This document shows positions 44,540 to 52,709 of a stretch of 64,000 bases of DNA, one piece after another. The notes under the pieces are model-generated. The model was not told the DNA's origin. It saw only the letters and a list, made by a program, of their open reading frames with translations, and searched no databases. The translations under genes and the position numbers were made by a program. Source of the DNA: RGIG1681 sp045650505. GTDB taxonomy: Bacteria > Bacillota > Clostridia > Christensenellales > UBA1242. The stretch's first letter is position 1; each line of letters starts with the position of its first letter. Where the stretch lies: positions 7,815 through 71,814 of the forward strand of contig JAZRRE010000032.1 of NCBI GenBank assembly GCA_045650505.1, read 5' to 3'.

Positions 44540-44568
44540 ATTTTACCATAAATCTTTTAACTAATCAA
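44540..44568 (-). promoter_or_regulatory. Leaderless promoter of the histidine phosphatase gene
   Basis: TTGATT (44563-44568), 17 nt, TAAAAT (44540-44545), 6 nt, ATG 44533. Confidence 0.75.
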
Positions 44569-44569
44569 C

Positions 44570-44595
44570 AAAAAAGTCAGGGCAAAACGCCCTGA
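44570..44595 (-). terminator. clpB terminator
   Basis: TCAGGGC (44577-44583), loop 5 nt, GCCCTGA (44589-44595), T-run on the minus strand. Confidence 0.9.
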
Positions 44596-44597
44596 AC

Positions 44598-47189
44598 TTA
44601 TTTTTTGATATTCACAACAAATTCACCTTGAACGCTGTCAATTTCAAGTGTTATGTTTGGCATAACACCACTAGAAAGAATGGTTTTTGCGAGCAGTGTT
44701 TCAATTTGATGTTGAATAAAACGTTTGAGTGGTCTTGCACCAAACGCAACATCATAACCTTGCTCAATAATCTCATCTTTTGCCTTTTCAGTGACAACAA
44801 GTTTTAGTTGTTTGTCTTCAAGTCGCTTTGAAAGACCTTTCAAAATAAGGTCAACAATTCCCCTAATGTTAGACTTCGAAAGCGGCTCAAACATAACAAT
44901 TTCATCAAGCCTATTTAAAAACTCTGGTCTAAATGATTGCTTCAAAATTTTATGAACTTCATTTGTTGCTTCAGCAGAAATTGTTCCATTTTCTTGAATA
45001 CCATCTAAAATCACATTTGCACCAAGATTTGAAGTTAAAATGATTATTGTGTTTTTAAAGTCAACTGTTCTTCCCTGACTGTCAGTGATTCTTCCGTCAT
45101 CTAAAACCTGAAGAAGAATATTAAACACATCTGGGTGTGCTTTTTCAATTTCATCAAACAAAACAACTGAATAAGGTTTTCTTCGAACCGCTTCAGTAAG
45201 TTCTCCACCCTCATCATAACCAACATATCCAGTAGGCGCACCAATAAGCCTTGAAACGGAAAACTTTTCCATATATTCACTCATATCAATTCGAACAATG
45301 TTTTTCTCATCATCAAAAAGTGCTTCTGCAAGTGCTTTTGAAAGTTCAGTTTTTCCAACACCGGTTGGTCCTAAAAACAAGAATGAACCAACAGGTCGGT
45401 TAGGGTCAGAAATGCCTGCCCTTGCCCTTAAAATTGCTTCTGCAACCTTTTCAACTGCAATGTTTTGACCAATAACTCTTTGGTGCAAAATTTCATCAAG
45501 TCGAACAATCTTTTCCCTTTCACCTTCAGTGAGTTTTGAAACAGGAATACCTGTCCAGCGTGACACAATTTTTGAAATTTCTTCATCAGTCACTTTGTTT
45601 CGAAGAAGTTTATTTGTTTTGCTTTCTTCGTAAATCTTTTCCTCATTTTCAAGTTCTTTTTGAAGGTTTGGAAGTGTGCTATATTGAAGTTCTGCCGCTC
45701 TGTTTAAGTCATACTCTTTTTTTGCGTGCTCAATATCAGCTTTTACCTGTTCAAGTTGTTCTTTAAGTTTATTGATGTTTTCAATTGCATTCTTTTCATT
45801 TTGCCATTTTGCAGTCATTGCATCATATTTTTCTTTTTGCAAAGAAAGTTCTTTTCTAATCTTTTCAAGCCTTGCTTTTGAAATATCATCAGTTTCGCGT
45901 TTGAGTGCGGTTTCTTCAATTTGAAGCCCAATTATCTTTCTGTTTATTTCATCCATTTCAGTTGGCATTGAATCAATTTCGGTTTTAATGCTTGCACAGG
46001 CTTCATCAACAAGGTCGATTGCCTTGTCTGGCAAAAATCTGTCAGTTATATATCTGTTTGAAAGTGTTGCAGCCGAAACAAGTGCACTGTCCGCAATTTT
46101 CACACCATGGAACACTTCATATCTTTCTTTAAGTCCACGAAGAATAGTGATTGTATCTTCAACAGTTGGTTCATTAACCATAACCGGTTGAAAACGGCGT
46201 TCAAGTGCTGGGTCTTTTTCAATATATTTTCTATATTCATCAAGTGTTGTCGCACCAATGCAGTGAAGTTCACCACGCGCAAGAAGTGGCTTTAAAATGT
46301 TTCCAGCATCCATTGCGCCATCACCTTTTCCTGCACCCACAATCAAATGAAGTTCATCAATAAAGAGAATGATTCTGCCTTCACTCTTTTTAATTTCAGT
46401 GAGTACTGCTTTAAGTCTTTCTTCAAACTCTCCGCGATATTTCGCACCAGCAACAAGGCTTCCCATATCAAGTGCAAACACTTCTCTGTTTTTAAGAGAA
46501 CTTGGAACATCTCCTTTAAAAATACGAATTGCAAGCCCTTCAGCAATAGCAGTTTTTCCAACACCCGCCTCACCAATAAGTACAGGGTTATTCTTTGTTT
46601 TTCTAGAAAGTATTCTTATTACATTTCGAATCTCATCATCTCTGCCAATAACCGGGTCAAGTTTGTTGTTTTTTGCCATTTCTGTAAGGTTATTGCCATA
46701 CTTTTTGAGAACATTATAAGTGTTTTCAGGGTTTTCATTTGTCACCCTTTGATTTCCACGAACCGCAAGAAGTGCTTTCAAAAACGCATCTTTTGTAATT
46801 TTAAACTTGCTTAACATAGAAGAAACTGAACTTGATGCTTTTAAAATGATTCCAAGCATAAGGTGTTCAACTGAAACAAAATCATCATTCATTGATTTTG
46901 CTTGTTTTTCTGCCTCTTGAAGTGCCTTGTTAAGGTCTGCAGACACATAAGCCTGACTGCCACCTGAAACGCGAGGCATGGTTTCTATCTTTGATTTTAC
47001 TTCATTTGAAAGTGAATCAACATTCACTTCTTGTCCTTTTAAAACTTCAGCAATAAGCCCATCTTGTTGACTTAAAAGTGAATATAATAAATGTTCTTGT
47101 TGAATTTCACTATTGCCATACTCACTTGCAAGTGATTGCGCAGTGTTTAATGCTTCAAGTGATTTTTGAGTAAATTTTTGATAATCCAT
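44598..47189 (-). CDS. clpB: ATP-dependent disaggregase ClpB
   Basis: ClpB resolves protein aggregates with DnaK. The 863-residue protein has the double Clp N-domain, the first AAA+ module (GEAGVGKTAIAEG, Walker A), the long coiled-coil M-domain (about 410-525) and the second AAA+ module (GPTGVGKTELSKAL). Length is standard. A CIRCE-like operator covers the promoter, so HrcA should repress it and heat shock release it. AGGAGG precedes ATG. The leader contains a terminator-like hairpin. Confidence 0.97.
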   Translation of the reverse strand: MDYQKFTQKSLEALNTAQSLASEYGNSEIQQEHLLYSLLSQQDGLIAEVLKGQEVNVDSLSNEVKSKIETMPRVSGGSQAYVSADLNKALQEAEKQAKSMNDDFVSVEHLMLGIILKASSSVSSMLSKFKITKDAFLKALLAVRGNQRVTNENPENTYNVLKKYGNNLTEMAKNNKLDPVIGRDDEIRNVIRILSRKTKNNPVLIGEAGVGKTAIAEGLAIRIFKGDVPSSLKNREVFALDMGSLVAGAKYRGEFEERLKAVLTEIKKSEGRIILFIDELHLIVGAGKGDGAMDAGNILKPLLARGELHCIGATTLDEYRKYIEKDPALERRFQPVMVNEPTVEDTITILRGLKERYEVFHGVKIADSALVSAATLSNRYITDRFLPDKAIDLVDEACASIKTEIDSMPTEMDEINRKIIGLQIEETALKRETDDISKARLEKIRKELSLQKEKYDAMTAKWQNEKNAIENINKLKEQLEQVKADIEHAKKEYDLNRAAELQYSTLPNLQKELENEEKIYEESKTNKLLRNKVTDEEISKIVSRWTGIPVSKLTEGEREKIVRLDEILHQRVIGQNIAVEKVAEAILRARAGISDPNRPVGSFLFLGPTGVGKTELSKALAEALFDDEKNIVRIDMSEYMEKFSVSRLIGAPTGYVGYDEGGELTEAVRRKPYSVVLFDEIEKAHPDVFNILLQVLDDGRITDSQGRTVDFKNTIIILTSNLGANVILDGIQENGTISAEATNEVHKILKQSFRPEFLNRLDEIVMFEPLSKSNIRGIVDLILKGLSKRLEDKQLKLVVTEKAKDEIIEQGYDVAFGARPLKRFIQHQIETLLAKTILSSGVMPNITLEIDSVQGEFVVNIKK

Positions 47190-47199
47190 AAATTTCCTC

Positions 47200-47248
47200 C
47201 TAAAAATAAAAAACTTGCTTTATGAAATTATCTCCATAAAACAAGTTT
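47200..47248 (-). terminator. Terminator-like hairpin between clpB promoter and clpB
   Basis: A 14-bp stem in minus-strand RNA (47235-47248 with 47211-47224, one G-U, 10-nt loop) followed by a T-rich tract. The predicted clpB start (about 47242) lies inside its first arm, so only read-through RNA from upstream forms the full stem. Confidence 0.7.
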
Positions 47249-47277
47249 AATATACTACCATTTTTTAGCACTGTCAA
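47249..47277 (-). promoter_or_regulatory. clpB promoter
   Basis: TTGACA (47272-47277), 17 nt, TATATT (47249-47254). Confidence 0.85.
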
Positions 47278-47291
47278 GTTAAGAGTGCCAA
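47265..47291 (-). promoter_or_regulatory. CIRCE-like HrcA operator
   Basis: TTAGCACTG, 9-nt spacer, GAGTGCCAA: matches CIRCE (TTAGCACTC-N9-GAGTGCTAA) at 16 of 18 arm positions. It covers the -35, so bound HrcA would block RNA polymerase. Confidence 0.88.
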
Positions 47292-47317
47292 TTTTTTAAA
47301 ATAAAGTTTGTCAGTTT

Positions 47318-48073
47318 TTAATTCTTTTGTTTTGTGAGGTTTTCTAAACCTTCAACAACTTTTTCAATCTTTTCATTAATAACAAGGTCAGCAACATTGT
47401 CATAAGGTGTTTCTTGAAGATTGATTAAAACCAAATTTTCCCCATTAAAATAATACTTCACCATTGAAGCGGCTGGTTGAACAATCAAACTTGTTCCAAT
47501 CACAATAAGAGTGTCTGCTTTTTGAATTGCGTCAATCGCACCATAATAAACCTTATTGTCAAGCGCTTCTTCATAAAGCGTAACTTTTGGTCTAACAATT
47601 CCACCACACTTTTCGCAAGTTGGCACGCCTTCAGTTTTCATCACATAGTCAAGCCCATATTGTTCATTACAGTCTTCGCAATAGTTCACATAAATATTAC
47701 CATGAATATTAAACACATTTCTGCTTCCTGCTTTTTCGTGTAGCCCATCAATATTTTGAGTTACAACTGCTTTGAGTTTGCCTTGCTTTTCAAGTTCTGC
47801 AAAATATTTATGCGCTATATTAGGTTTTGCATTTTGAAAAACTAAATTTTCTCTATAAAACTCAAAGAATTCTTCTGTGCGGTATTTATAAAAAGTGTGT
47901 GAAATTGCCTCTTCTGGTGAAACACCATACTTTGTTTCCCCACTGTTATAAAGCCCTTTTGCTGAACGAAAATCAGGAATCCCTGAAGGAACACTGATTC
48001 CCGCACCTGTAAATAACACCACATTGTTTGAACTTTCAATAATTTCACTCAATCTCTTGATTTTATCTTCCAT
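47318..48073 (-). CDS. NAD-dependent protein deacylase, Sir2 family
   Basis: A 251-residue sirtuin that removes acyl groups from lysines using NAD+. Motifs: LFTGAGISVPSGIPDFR, TQNIDGLHEKAG, the catalytic His in NIHGN, and two Cys pairs (CEDC, CEKC) for structural zinc. GTSLIVQPA and NLQETPYD complete the NAD site. It starts 2 nt after the upstream P-loop kinase gene. No partner acetyltransferase is adjacent. Confidence 0.92.
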   Translation of the reverse strand: MEDKIKRLSEIIESSNNVVLFTGAGISVPSGIPDFRSAKGLYNSGETKYGVSPEEAISHTFYKYRTEEFFEFYRENLVFQNAKPNIAHKYFAELEKQGKLKAVVTQNIDGLHEKAGSRNVFNIHGNIYVNYCEDCNEQYGLDYVMKTEGVPTCEKCGGIVRPKVTLYEEALDNKVYYGAIDAIQKADTLIVIGTSLIVQPAASMVKYYFNGENLVLINLQETPYDNVADLVINEKIEKVVEGLENLTKQKN

Positions 48074-48075
48074 AA

Positions 48076-48576
48076 TTAAACCTTAAACTTTCCTGTTAAA
48101 ATTTCTTCAACTTCTTCTGCAACACTTTTGTTGTCATTATATAAAAAGTATTTTTCAGCATAACCTTGACTTAAAAATTTTGCAATATGCTTGTCAACAC
48201 GATTCACTGCAAACTCTTCACCCCTTTCGGTATCTCTTTTTGCAACAGTATCACGCTCTGCCATAAGCACAACAAAATGAATATCAAAACCTTTAATATT
48301 CTCTTTTATATACTCAAGGTCATCATTATAAATAATATAATTTAAAACAACATCAAACCCTTCTTCTAAATAATTGTTTGCAAGCATTGTCATATTTTTC
48401 CACATAAGGTCTGTGTGATTGCCTTCAAGCCATGGTTTAACACAGCCACTTTTCACTTGATGATAAATCTCATCGCCCTCTAAAACTGCACACTTTGTAA
48501 GCTTGTCTGCAAGTGCATTTGTGACTGTTGATTTTCCAACCCCAGCAGGCCCTGTAATCACATAAAGTTTAGCCAT
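48076..48576 (-). CDS. P-loop small-molecule kinase-like protein
   Basis: A 166-residue protein with Walker A GPAGVGKSTVTNAL (residues 9-22), a DEIYHQ motif near 35-40 and a lid-like region (RDTERGEEF). It resembles the AAA_33/shikimate- or gluconate-kinase-like group; the substrate is unclear. AAAGGAG precedes ATG. Together with the sirtuin 2 nt downstream it forms a two-gene unit. Confidence 0.75.
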   Translation of the reverse strand: MAKLYVITGPAGVGKSTVTNALADKLTKCAVLEGDEIYHQVKSGCVKPWLEGNHTDLMWKNMTMLANNYLEEGFDVVLNYIIYNDDLEYIKENIKGFDIHFVVLMAERDTVAKRDTERGEEFAVNRVDKHIAKFLSQGYAEKYFLYNDNKSVAEEVEEILTGKFKV

Positions 48577-48639
48577 AATCTGCTCCTTTTTTGTAATGAT
48601 TTAAATTTTTTATTTTTTTGATAAACTTAACCTAAACTC

Positions 48640-48673
48640 AATAAAAATAAGGTATTATGCAAAACATAACACC
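48640..48673 (-). terminator. Terminator of the CobW-family gene
   Basis: GGTATTATG (48651-48659), loop 5 nt, CATAACACC (48665-48673), one G-U in minus-strand RNA, T-rich tail. Confidence 0.75.
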
Positions 48674-48682
48674 TCAAAAATT

Positions 48683-50029
48683 TTACTTATCTAAACAGTT
48701 ATCAAGTTCTGCAATAATTTTTTCTTTATCCATTTTTTGACCAATGAAAACAAGCTTAACCATACGGTCACCAACGCCCTCTTTCCAATCTTTTTTGATG
48801 TCTGGGTTAGCCTTAATGTATTCTTGTTTTTCTCTTTCTGGAAGAGCGTCAATCCAATAGTCTGCTCTAAACACAGTCTTTTGAGTTCCAGCTTGTTCAA
48901 AGATATACATATTATCATTATCGCTTGAGAACCACATCAAACCTTTTGCACGAATAACTGTGTTTGGCAACTTTTCAACAAACAAACGGAACTTGCTTTT
49001 CACGATTGGCTTTCTTCTAAAGTAAACAAATGAACCAATACCATAAGCATCTTCTTCGTGGTGATGATGACACTTGCAGTTAGGGTCATGACACTCGTGA
49101 CCATCATGATGATGATGTTCGTGGTCATGATGATGTTCATGTTCATCATGTTCGTGGTGGTGATGTTCCCCATGCTCATGGTGATGTTCGTGATGACATT
49201 CTTCGCAGTGTTCTTTGTGATGTTTTTCGCAAACACCATCATGTTCGTGATGATGGTGTTCATGCTCATCGTGATGATGATGCTCATCTTCTTCGTGAAC
49301 TTCTTTTTCAAGTTCTTTAAGCCAACCAGCAGATGTGCAAGCCTTGTCAAAATCAAAAGCATTTGTGTCCATAATTTTTGAAACAGGAACAACACCAAAT
49401 TCAGACTCAATAAGTTCTGCAACCGGTTGAAGTTTCTTAATCACTGAAACAACCTTGCCCTTTTCTTCTTCACTCACTTGGTCAACTTTGTTAATGATAA
49501 TTTTATTACAAAATTCAATTTGTTGAATGATTAAGTTAACAATGTTTTTATCTTCTTTTTCATCTTTAACCAAATTTTCACCACAGCCAAACTCTTTTGC
49601 AAGACGAAGTGAGTCAACCACACAAACAACATTGTCAAGTCTGCAAATGCATGGAAGGTCATAAGATTCTGTCATATCAACAACCATTGCGATTGATTGA
49701 ACAATCGACATTGGTTCGCTTGCACCAGAAGCCTCAATTAAAATATAGTCAAACTTTTCACTTGAAACAAGTTCTGCAATTTGTTTCATAAGGTCTTCTT
49801 GAAGTGTGCAACAAATGCAACCATTTTGAAGTGCAACAAGGCTATCATCTGCAGTTGAAACAACCTTTCCTGCTCCAATTAAATCAGCATCAATGTTAAC
49901 TTCACCAATATCGTTAACAATAACGGCAACCTTATAATTTTCTTTATTATTCAAAACGTGGTTTAAAAGTGTGGTTTTTCCAGCACCAAGATAACCTGTT
50001 AAGAGTGTAATTGGTATAACTTTCTTCAT
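48683..50029 (-). CDS. CobW/ZNG-family metal-chaperone GTPase with a very long His-rich segment
   Basis: A 448-residue G3E GTPase: Walker A GYLGAGKTT (12-20), metal-binding GCICC (70-74), SGASEP, and NKVD (180-183). These proteins deliver Zn or Co to target enzymes. Residues 245-326 contain about 40 His, many Asp/Glu and several Cys (CEEC, CNCKC-like pairs), far more than the usual short His loop. The CobW C-terminal domain follows. This suggests metal storage or buffering as well as delivery (inference). No Zur box was recognised upstream. AAGGAG precedes ATG; the gene is 27 bp downstream of a NUDIX gene. Confidence 0.9.
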   Translation of the reverse strand: MKKVIPITLLTGYLGAGKTTLLNHVLNNKENYKVAVIVNDIGEVNIDADLIGAGKVVSTADDSLVALQNGCICCTLQEDLMKQIAELVSSEKFDYILIEASGASEPMSIVQSIAMVVDMTESYDLPCICRLDNVVCVVDSLRLAKEFGCGENLVKDEKEDKNIVNLIIQQIEFCNKIIINKVDQVSEEEKGKVVSVIKKLQPVAELIESEFGVVPVSKIMDTNAFDFDKACTSAGWLKELEKEVHEEDEHHHHDEHEHHHHEHDGVCEKHHKEHCEECHHEHHHEHGEHHHHEHDEHEHHHDHEHHHHDGHECHDPNCKCHHHHEEDAYGIGSFVYFRRKPIVKSKFRLFVEKLPNTVIRAKGLMWFSSDNDNMYIFEQAGTQKTVFRADYWIDALPEREKQEYIKANPDIKKDWKEGVGDRMVKLVFIGQKMDKEKIIAELDNCLDK

Positions 50030-50056
50030 AAAATCTCCTTATATTAAATCAATAAA

Positions 50057-50683
50057 TTATTGCTTATTTAAAATCTTAATAATACCCTTTAAAACATTTC
50101 CATATTTTCCAATGGCTGTTTCTCCATTATTAACCAAAAAGTCTTTAAAATCAACCCTTTTTGGCTCTAAAATATTATTTCCGTTTCGATTTTCAATTAA
50201 AAACCCATCAATTTGCCCATTTTCTTTTTCAAACAAATCAAGAGCCTCATCGGCTTTCACTTTCACAAGCCCATCAAGTTCGTTTGGGTCATATTTAAAC
50301 TTTGAAATATCACCATCAAATTCACAGGCATAAATATTTGCAAACACACGGTCGTGAAACTCACTTCCATCTTTTTTAATCTTGTCTAAATAAAACTTAA
50401 ATGTTTCTAAATGAATTGCCTTGTTATATGGCACTTCATAGCCAATTTCCTCTCTTATTTCACGAGCAAACCCTTGCTCAACAGTTTCACCTGCCATAAT
50501 ATGACCAGAAGCCGTTGTGTAAAGCGTTTTTTCATCGTGGCGAATTTGAAAATAAACATAGCCTTCAGCGTCAAAAAGCCAACAGTGAACAGTTTTGTGC
50601 CAAAGTGCGTTTTTGTGAACCACACCTCTTTCCTCTTTGCCCAAATGCTCACCATTTTCATTGTATATATCTAAATATTCCAT
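50057..50683 (-). CDS. NUDIX hydrolase, isopentenyl-diphosphate-isomerase-like
   Basis: A 208-residue NUDIX protein. The box GHIMAGETVEQGFAREIREEIG fits G-x5-E-x7-RE-U-x-EE-x-G. The N-terminal sequence YNENGEHLGKEERGVVHKNALWHKTVHCWL matches the IPP-isomerase-like subgroup; the substrate is unknown. ATG 50683 has AGGAG 5 nt upstream; the longer frame to 50731 does not. It is divergent from the GNAT gene, with an extended -10 (TGTTATAAT, 50700-50708). Confidence 0.87.
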   Translation of the reverse strand: MEYLDIYNENGEHLGKEERGVVHKNALWHKTVHCWLFDAEGYVYFQIRHDEKTLYTTASGHIMAGETVEQGFAREIREEIGYEVPYNKAIHLETFKFYLDKIKKDGSEFHDRVFANIYACEFDGDISKFKYDPNELDGLVKVKADEALDLFEKENGQIDGFLIENRNGNNILEPKRVDFKDFLVNNGETAIGKYGNVLKGIIKILNKQ

Positions 50684-50745
50684 AAAAACTCCTGCTTTTA
50701 TTATAACATATTTTAAACTAAAACACCACAAACTTTTTAAATGTG

Positions 50746-50774
50746 TTGAAAATTTAATAATTAAGAATTATAAT
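50746..50774 (+). promoter_or_regulatory. Leaderless promoter of the GNAT gene
   Basis: TTGAAA (50746-50751), 17 nt, TATAAT (50769-50774), 6 nt, ATG 50781. Confidence 0.85.
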
Positions 50775-50780
50775 TATGCT

Positions 50781-51350
50781 ATGGATAAAAATTTAAATGA
50801 ATTTATTGAACGAATCGACCATGTTTCACCAGACCAAACCTCTGTAATTTTCAAAAATCATAAACTTAACCAACATTTTGTGCTTATGTCAATCAAAGGC
50901 AGTCATAACAAAATTATGATTTTGAACCCAGAAGACGATTTTTGTGATATTGCAACAATTTTATATACTGCTCGTGGAAACAAAACTTTCATATCTTCTT
51001 TTGAAGTGAATGAAGATTATCAACAAAATGGTCTTGGTAGACTTCTTTTTGACATTGCACTCACCCATGCAGACATTCTTGGAATAACCAATGTTTATGG
51101 TGACGCAGACCCAATAAACAACATAAAAGGCGTTTCTAATCAAGAAGGCATCACTTTTGAAGACGAACAGCAAGCAATAATAAAAATTTATCAAAAACTC
51201 GGCTGCACATTTGAACCTGAAAGCCATAGATTTTATCAAGAATGGAAATCTGGCGAAAAAATTAAACAAGCAAACCCGCTTGTTTTAACAGTCTCAAATA
51301 TACTTGCAGAAAAAGATGGTTTTGCTCCTGGGCAAAATCAACCAGAATAA
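50781..51350 (+). CDS. GNAT-family acetyltransferase
   Basis: A 189-residue protein with the acetyl-CoA motif EVNEDYQQNGLGRLLFDIAL (Q-x-x-G-L-G) and a second block IKIYQKLGCTFEPESHRFYQEW. The substrate is unknown. ATG 50781 is used: the longer frame to 50637 runs into the divergent NUDIX gene, and the promoter -10 ends 6 nt before this ATG, predicting a leaderless mRNA. A terminator shared with the convergent MarR gene follows. Confidence 0.85.
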   Translation: MDKNLNEFIERIDHVSPDQTSVIFKNHKLNQHFVLMSIKGSHNKIMILNPEDDFCDIATILYTARGNKTFISSFEVNEDYQQNGLGRLLFDIALTHADILGITNVYGDADPINNIKGVSNQEGITFEDEQQAIIKIYQKLGCTFEPESHRFYQEWKSGEKIKQANPLVLTVSNILAEKDGFAPGQNQPE

Positions 51351-51366
51351 AATTTTTAATAAACAA

Positions 51367-51400
51367 TAAAAAAACAAATGCTATTTAGCATTTGTTTTTC
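51367..51400. terminator. Bidirectional terminator between GNAT and MarR genes
   Basis: AAAACAAATGCTA (51371-51383) pairs with TAGCATTTGTTTT (51386-51398), flanked by A and T runs. Confidence 0.9.
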
Positions 51401-51842
51401 TTCTTTTTGATGAAGCATTTTTATTTTCTAACTTTTTGAGCTCTTCAAGCACTCTTATGATAAGATTTGTAACCTTCTTTGTGTCTCCATCACAAACGGT
51501 ATCAATATTATCGAGTTTTTCTTGAAGCATTTCTCTTCCAACAGAAGTAATGTTATAATAAATTTCTCTTTTATTATACTTATCTTTATGGCTTTCAATT
51601 TGTCCATCTTTAATCATCTTTTTAGCGAGGATTGCAAGATTAGACTTCGCAATGTTAAGTTCAGCAATAAGTTCTTTAGGAGTAACTGTTTCTTTTCTGT
51701 CTAAAATGTAAAGAATTTGATAAGTGTTGCTGAAAATGCCAGCAGACTCTCCTTTTCCTTCTGCAATTCTGTCAGAAATGAGTTTTAACTCAACAATGTT
51801 TCTTGAAAATAAGTTGCTTTCTTGTGTGTTTATCTCTTTCAT
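51381..51842 (-). CDS. MarR-type winged-helix regulator
   Basis: A 153-residue DNA-binding protein: a helical N-terminus, the winged-helix core TPKELIAELNIAKSNLAILAKKMIKDGQIESHKDKYNKREIYYNIT and a C-terminal dimerisation helix with a basic end (SSKRRKTNAK). Ligand and targets are unknown. Its promoter TATAAT ends 7 nt before ATG with no real SD, so it too is probably leaderless. It lies downstream of the SDR gene, which it may regulate; no inverted repeat was found. Confidence 0.85.
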   Translation of the reverse strand: MKEINTQESNLFSRNIVELKLISDRIAEGKGESAGIFSNTYQILYILDRKETVTPKELIAELNIAKSNLAILAKKMIKDGQIESHKDKYNKREIYYNITSVGREMLQEKLDNIDTVCDGDTKKVTNLIIRVLEELKKLENKNASSKRRKTNAK

Positions 51843-51849
51843 AGCCTTA

Positions 51850-51877
51850 ATTATATTTAAATAACAACTTTTGTCAA
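51850..51877 (-). promoter_or_regulatory. MarR-gene promoter, probably leaderless
   Basis: TTGACA (51872-51877), 16 nt, TATAAT (51850-51855), 7 nt, ATG 51842. Confidence 0.75.
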
Positions 51878-51908
51878 CCCTATTTTTAAAAATAATTATA
51901 AAAACATA

Positions 51909-52709
51909 TCAAAAATTTCTTTTGGCTTGTGACTTTTTCCAAATTCTGCCTGTGCTTCTGGCAAGAAATGCCTTTGAAAATGGTTTGCCAATAACAACCA
52001 AAAACTTGTTAAATCCACCGGTTACAACATTTTTCTTTTTGCGTTTTAATGCTTTCAATGCAATCTTTGCAACCTTATCTGTATCTGTGCAAGAAAGCTT
52101 TCCACCAAGGCCCATAGATGCAATTGAATCTTTCATTGCTTGTGTTGTTGCCATTCCACCAGGGCAAACTGTTGTAATCACAACATTTTCTTTTTCAAGT
52201 TCAATAGAAAGTCCTGTCATCATAGACACCAAAAACGCCTTTGTTGCAGCATAAACTGCCATATGAGGAATTGGATAACTTGAAGCAACCGAAGCAACTG
52301 TTAAAACTTCAAATTTTTCTTCTTTGTTTCGATTATTCAAACACTTCATTGTAAGGTCAACAGTTCCCTTGCAGTTAACTTCAATAGCGTTTAAAATTTC
52401 ATCTTCTGAAAAACGCATTGTGTCACCTTCAATGATAACCCCTGCATTATTAATAAGTCTGTTAACTTCAATTTCATTATCATTCAAAAACTTAATAATG
52501 TTTTTTCTATCTTCTGGTTTTGATAAATCTAAAACAGCAGTTTTAACATTAATTTCTTTAAATTCTTCAGCAAATTCATCAACCAAATTTTTAAGTTTAG
52601 TTTCACTTGTGCCTGTAAGCACCAAGTTTTCACCATTTCTAGCACAAAGTTTAACGAAAGACTTTCCAAGCCCCCCGCACGCACCTGTGATTAAAGTATA
52701 TTTTTTCAT
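51909..52709 (-). CDS. Short-chain dehydrogenase/reductase
   Basis: A 266-residue classical SDR: TGACGGLGKS (NAD(P)-binding), NNAGV, the catalytic Ser region (VASVASSYPIPHMAVYAATK) with YAATK active-site Tyr and Lys. The C-terminal 40 residues are basic and hydrophobic. Similar proteins are long-chain/steroid-type reductases; substrate unknown. It is translationally coupled (TAATG) to the upstream rRNA methyltransferase gene. Confidence 0.9.
   Translation of the reverse strand: MKKYTLITGACGGLGKSFVKLCARNGENLVLTGTSETKLKNLVDEFAEEFKEINVKTAVLDLSKPEDRKNIIKFLNDNEIEVNRLINNAGVIIEGDTMRFSEDEILNAIEVNCKGTVDLTMKCLNNRNKEEKFEVLTVASVASSYPIPHMAVYAATKAFLVSMMTGLSIELEKENVVITTVCPGGMATTQAMKDSIASMGLGGKLSCTDTDKVAKIALKALKRKKKNVVTGGFNKFLVVIGKPFSKAFLARSTGRIWKKSQAKRNF

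Noticed and set aside
49058..49381. Plus-strand frame rich in Met and Val across the CobW gene
   Set aside because: It is the complement of the His-codon repeat of the CobW gene, with no SD or promoter of its own.
50637..50780. Longer N-terminus for the GNAT protein
   Set aside because: It would overlap the divergent NUDIX gene and contain the promoter.
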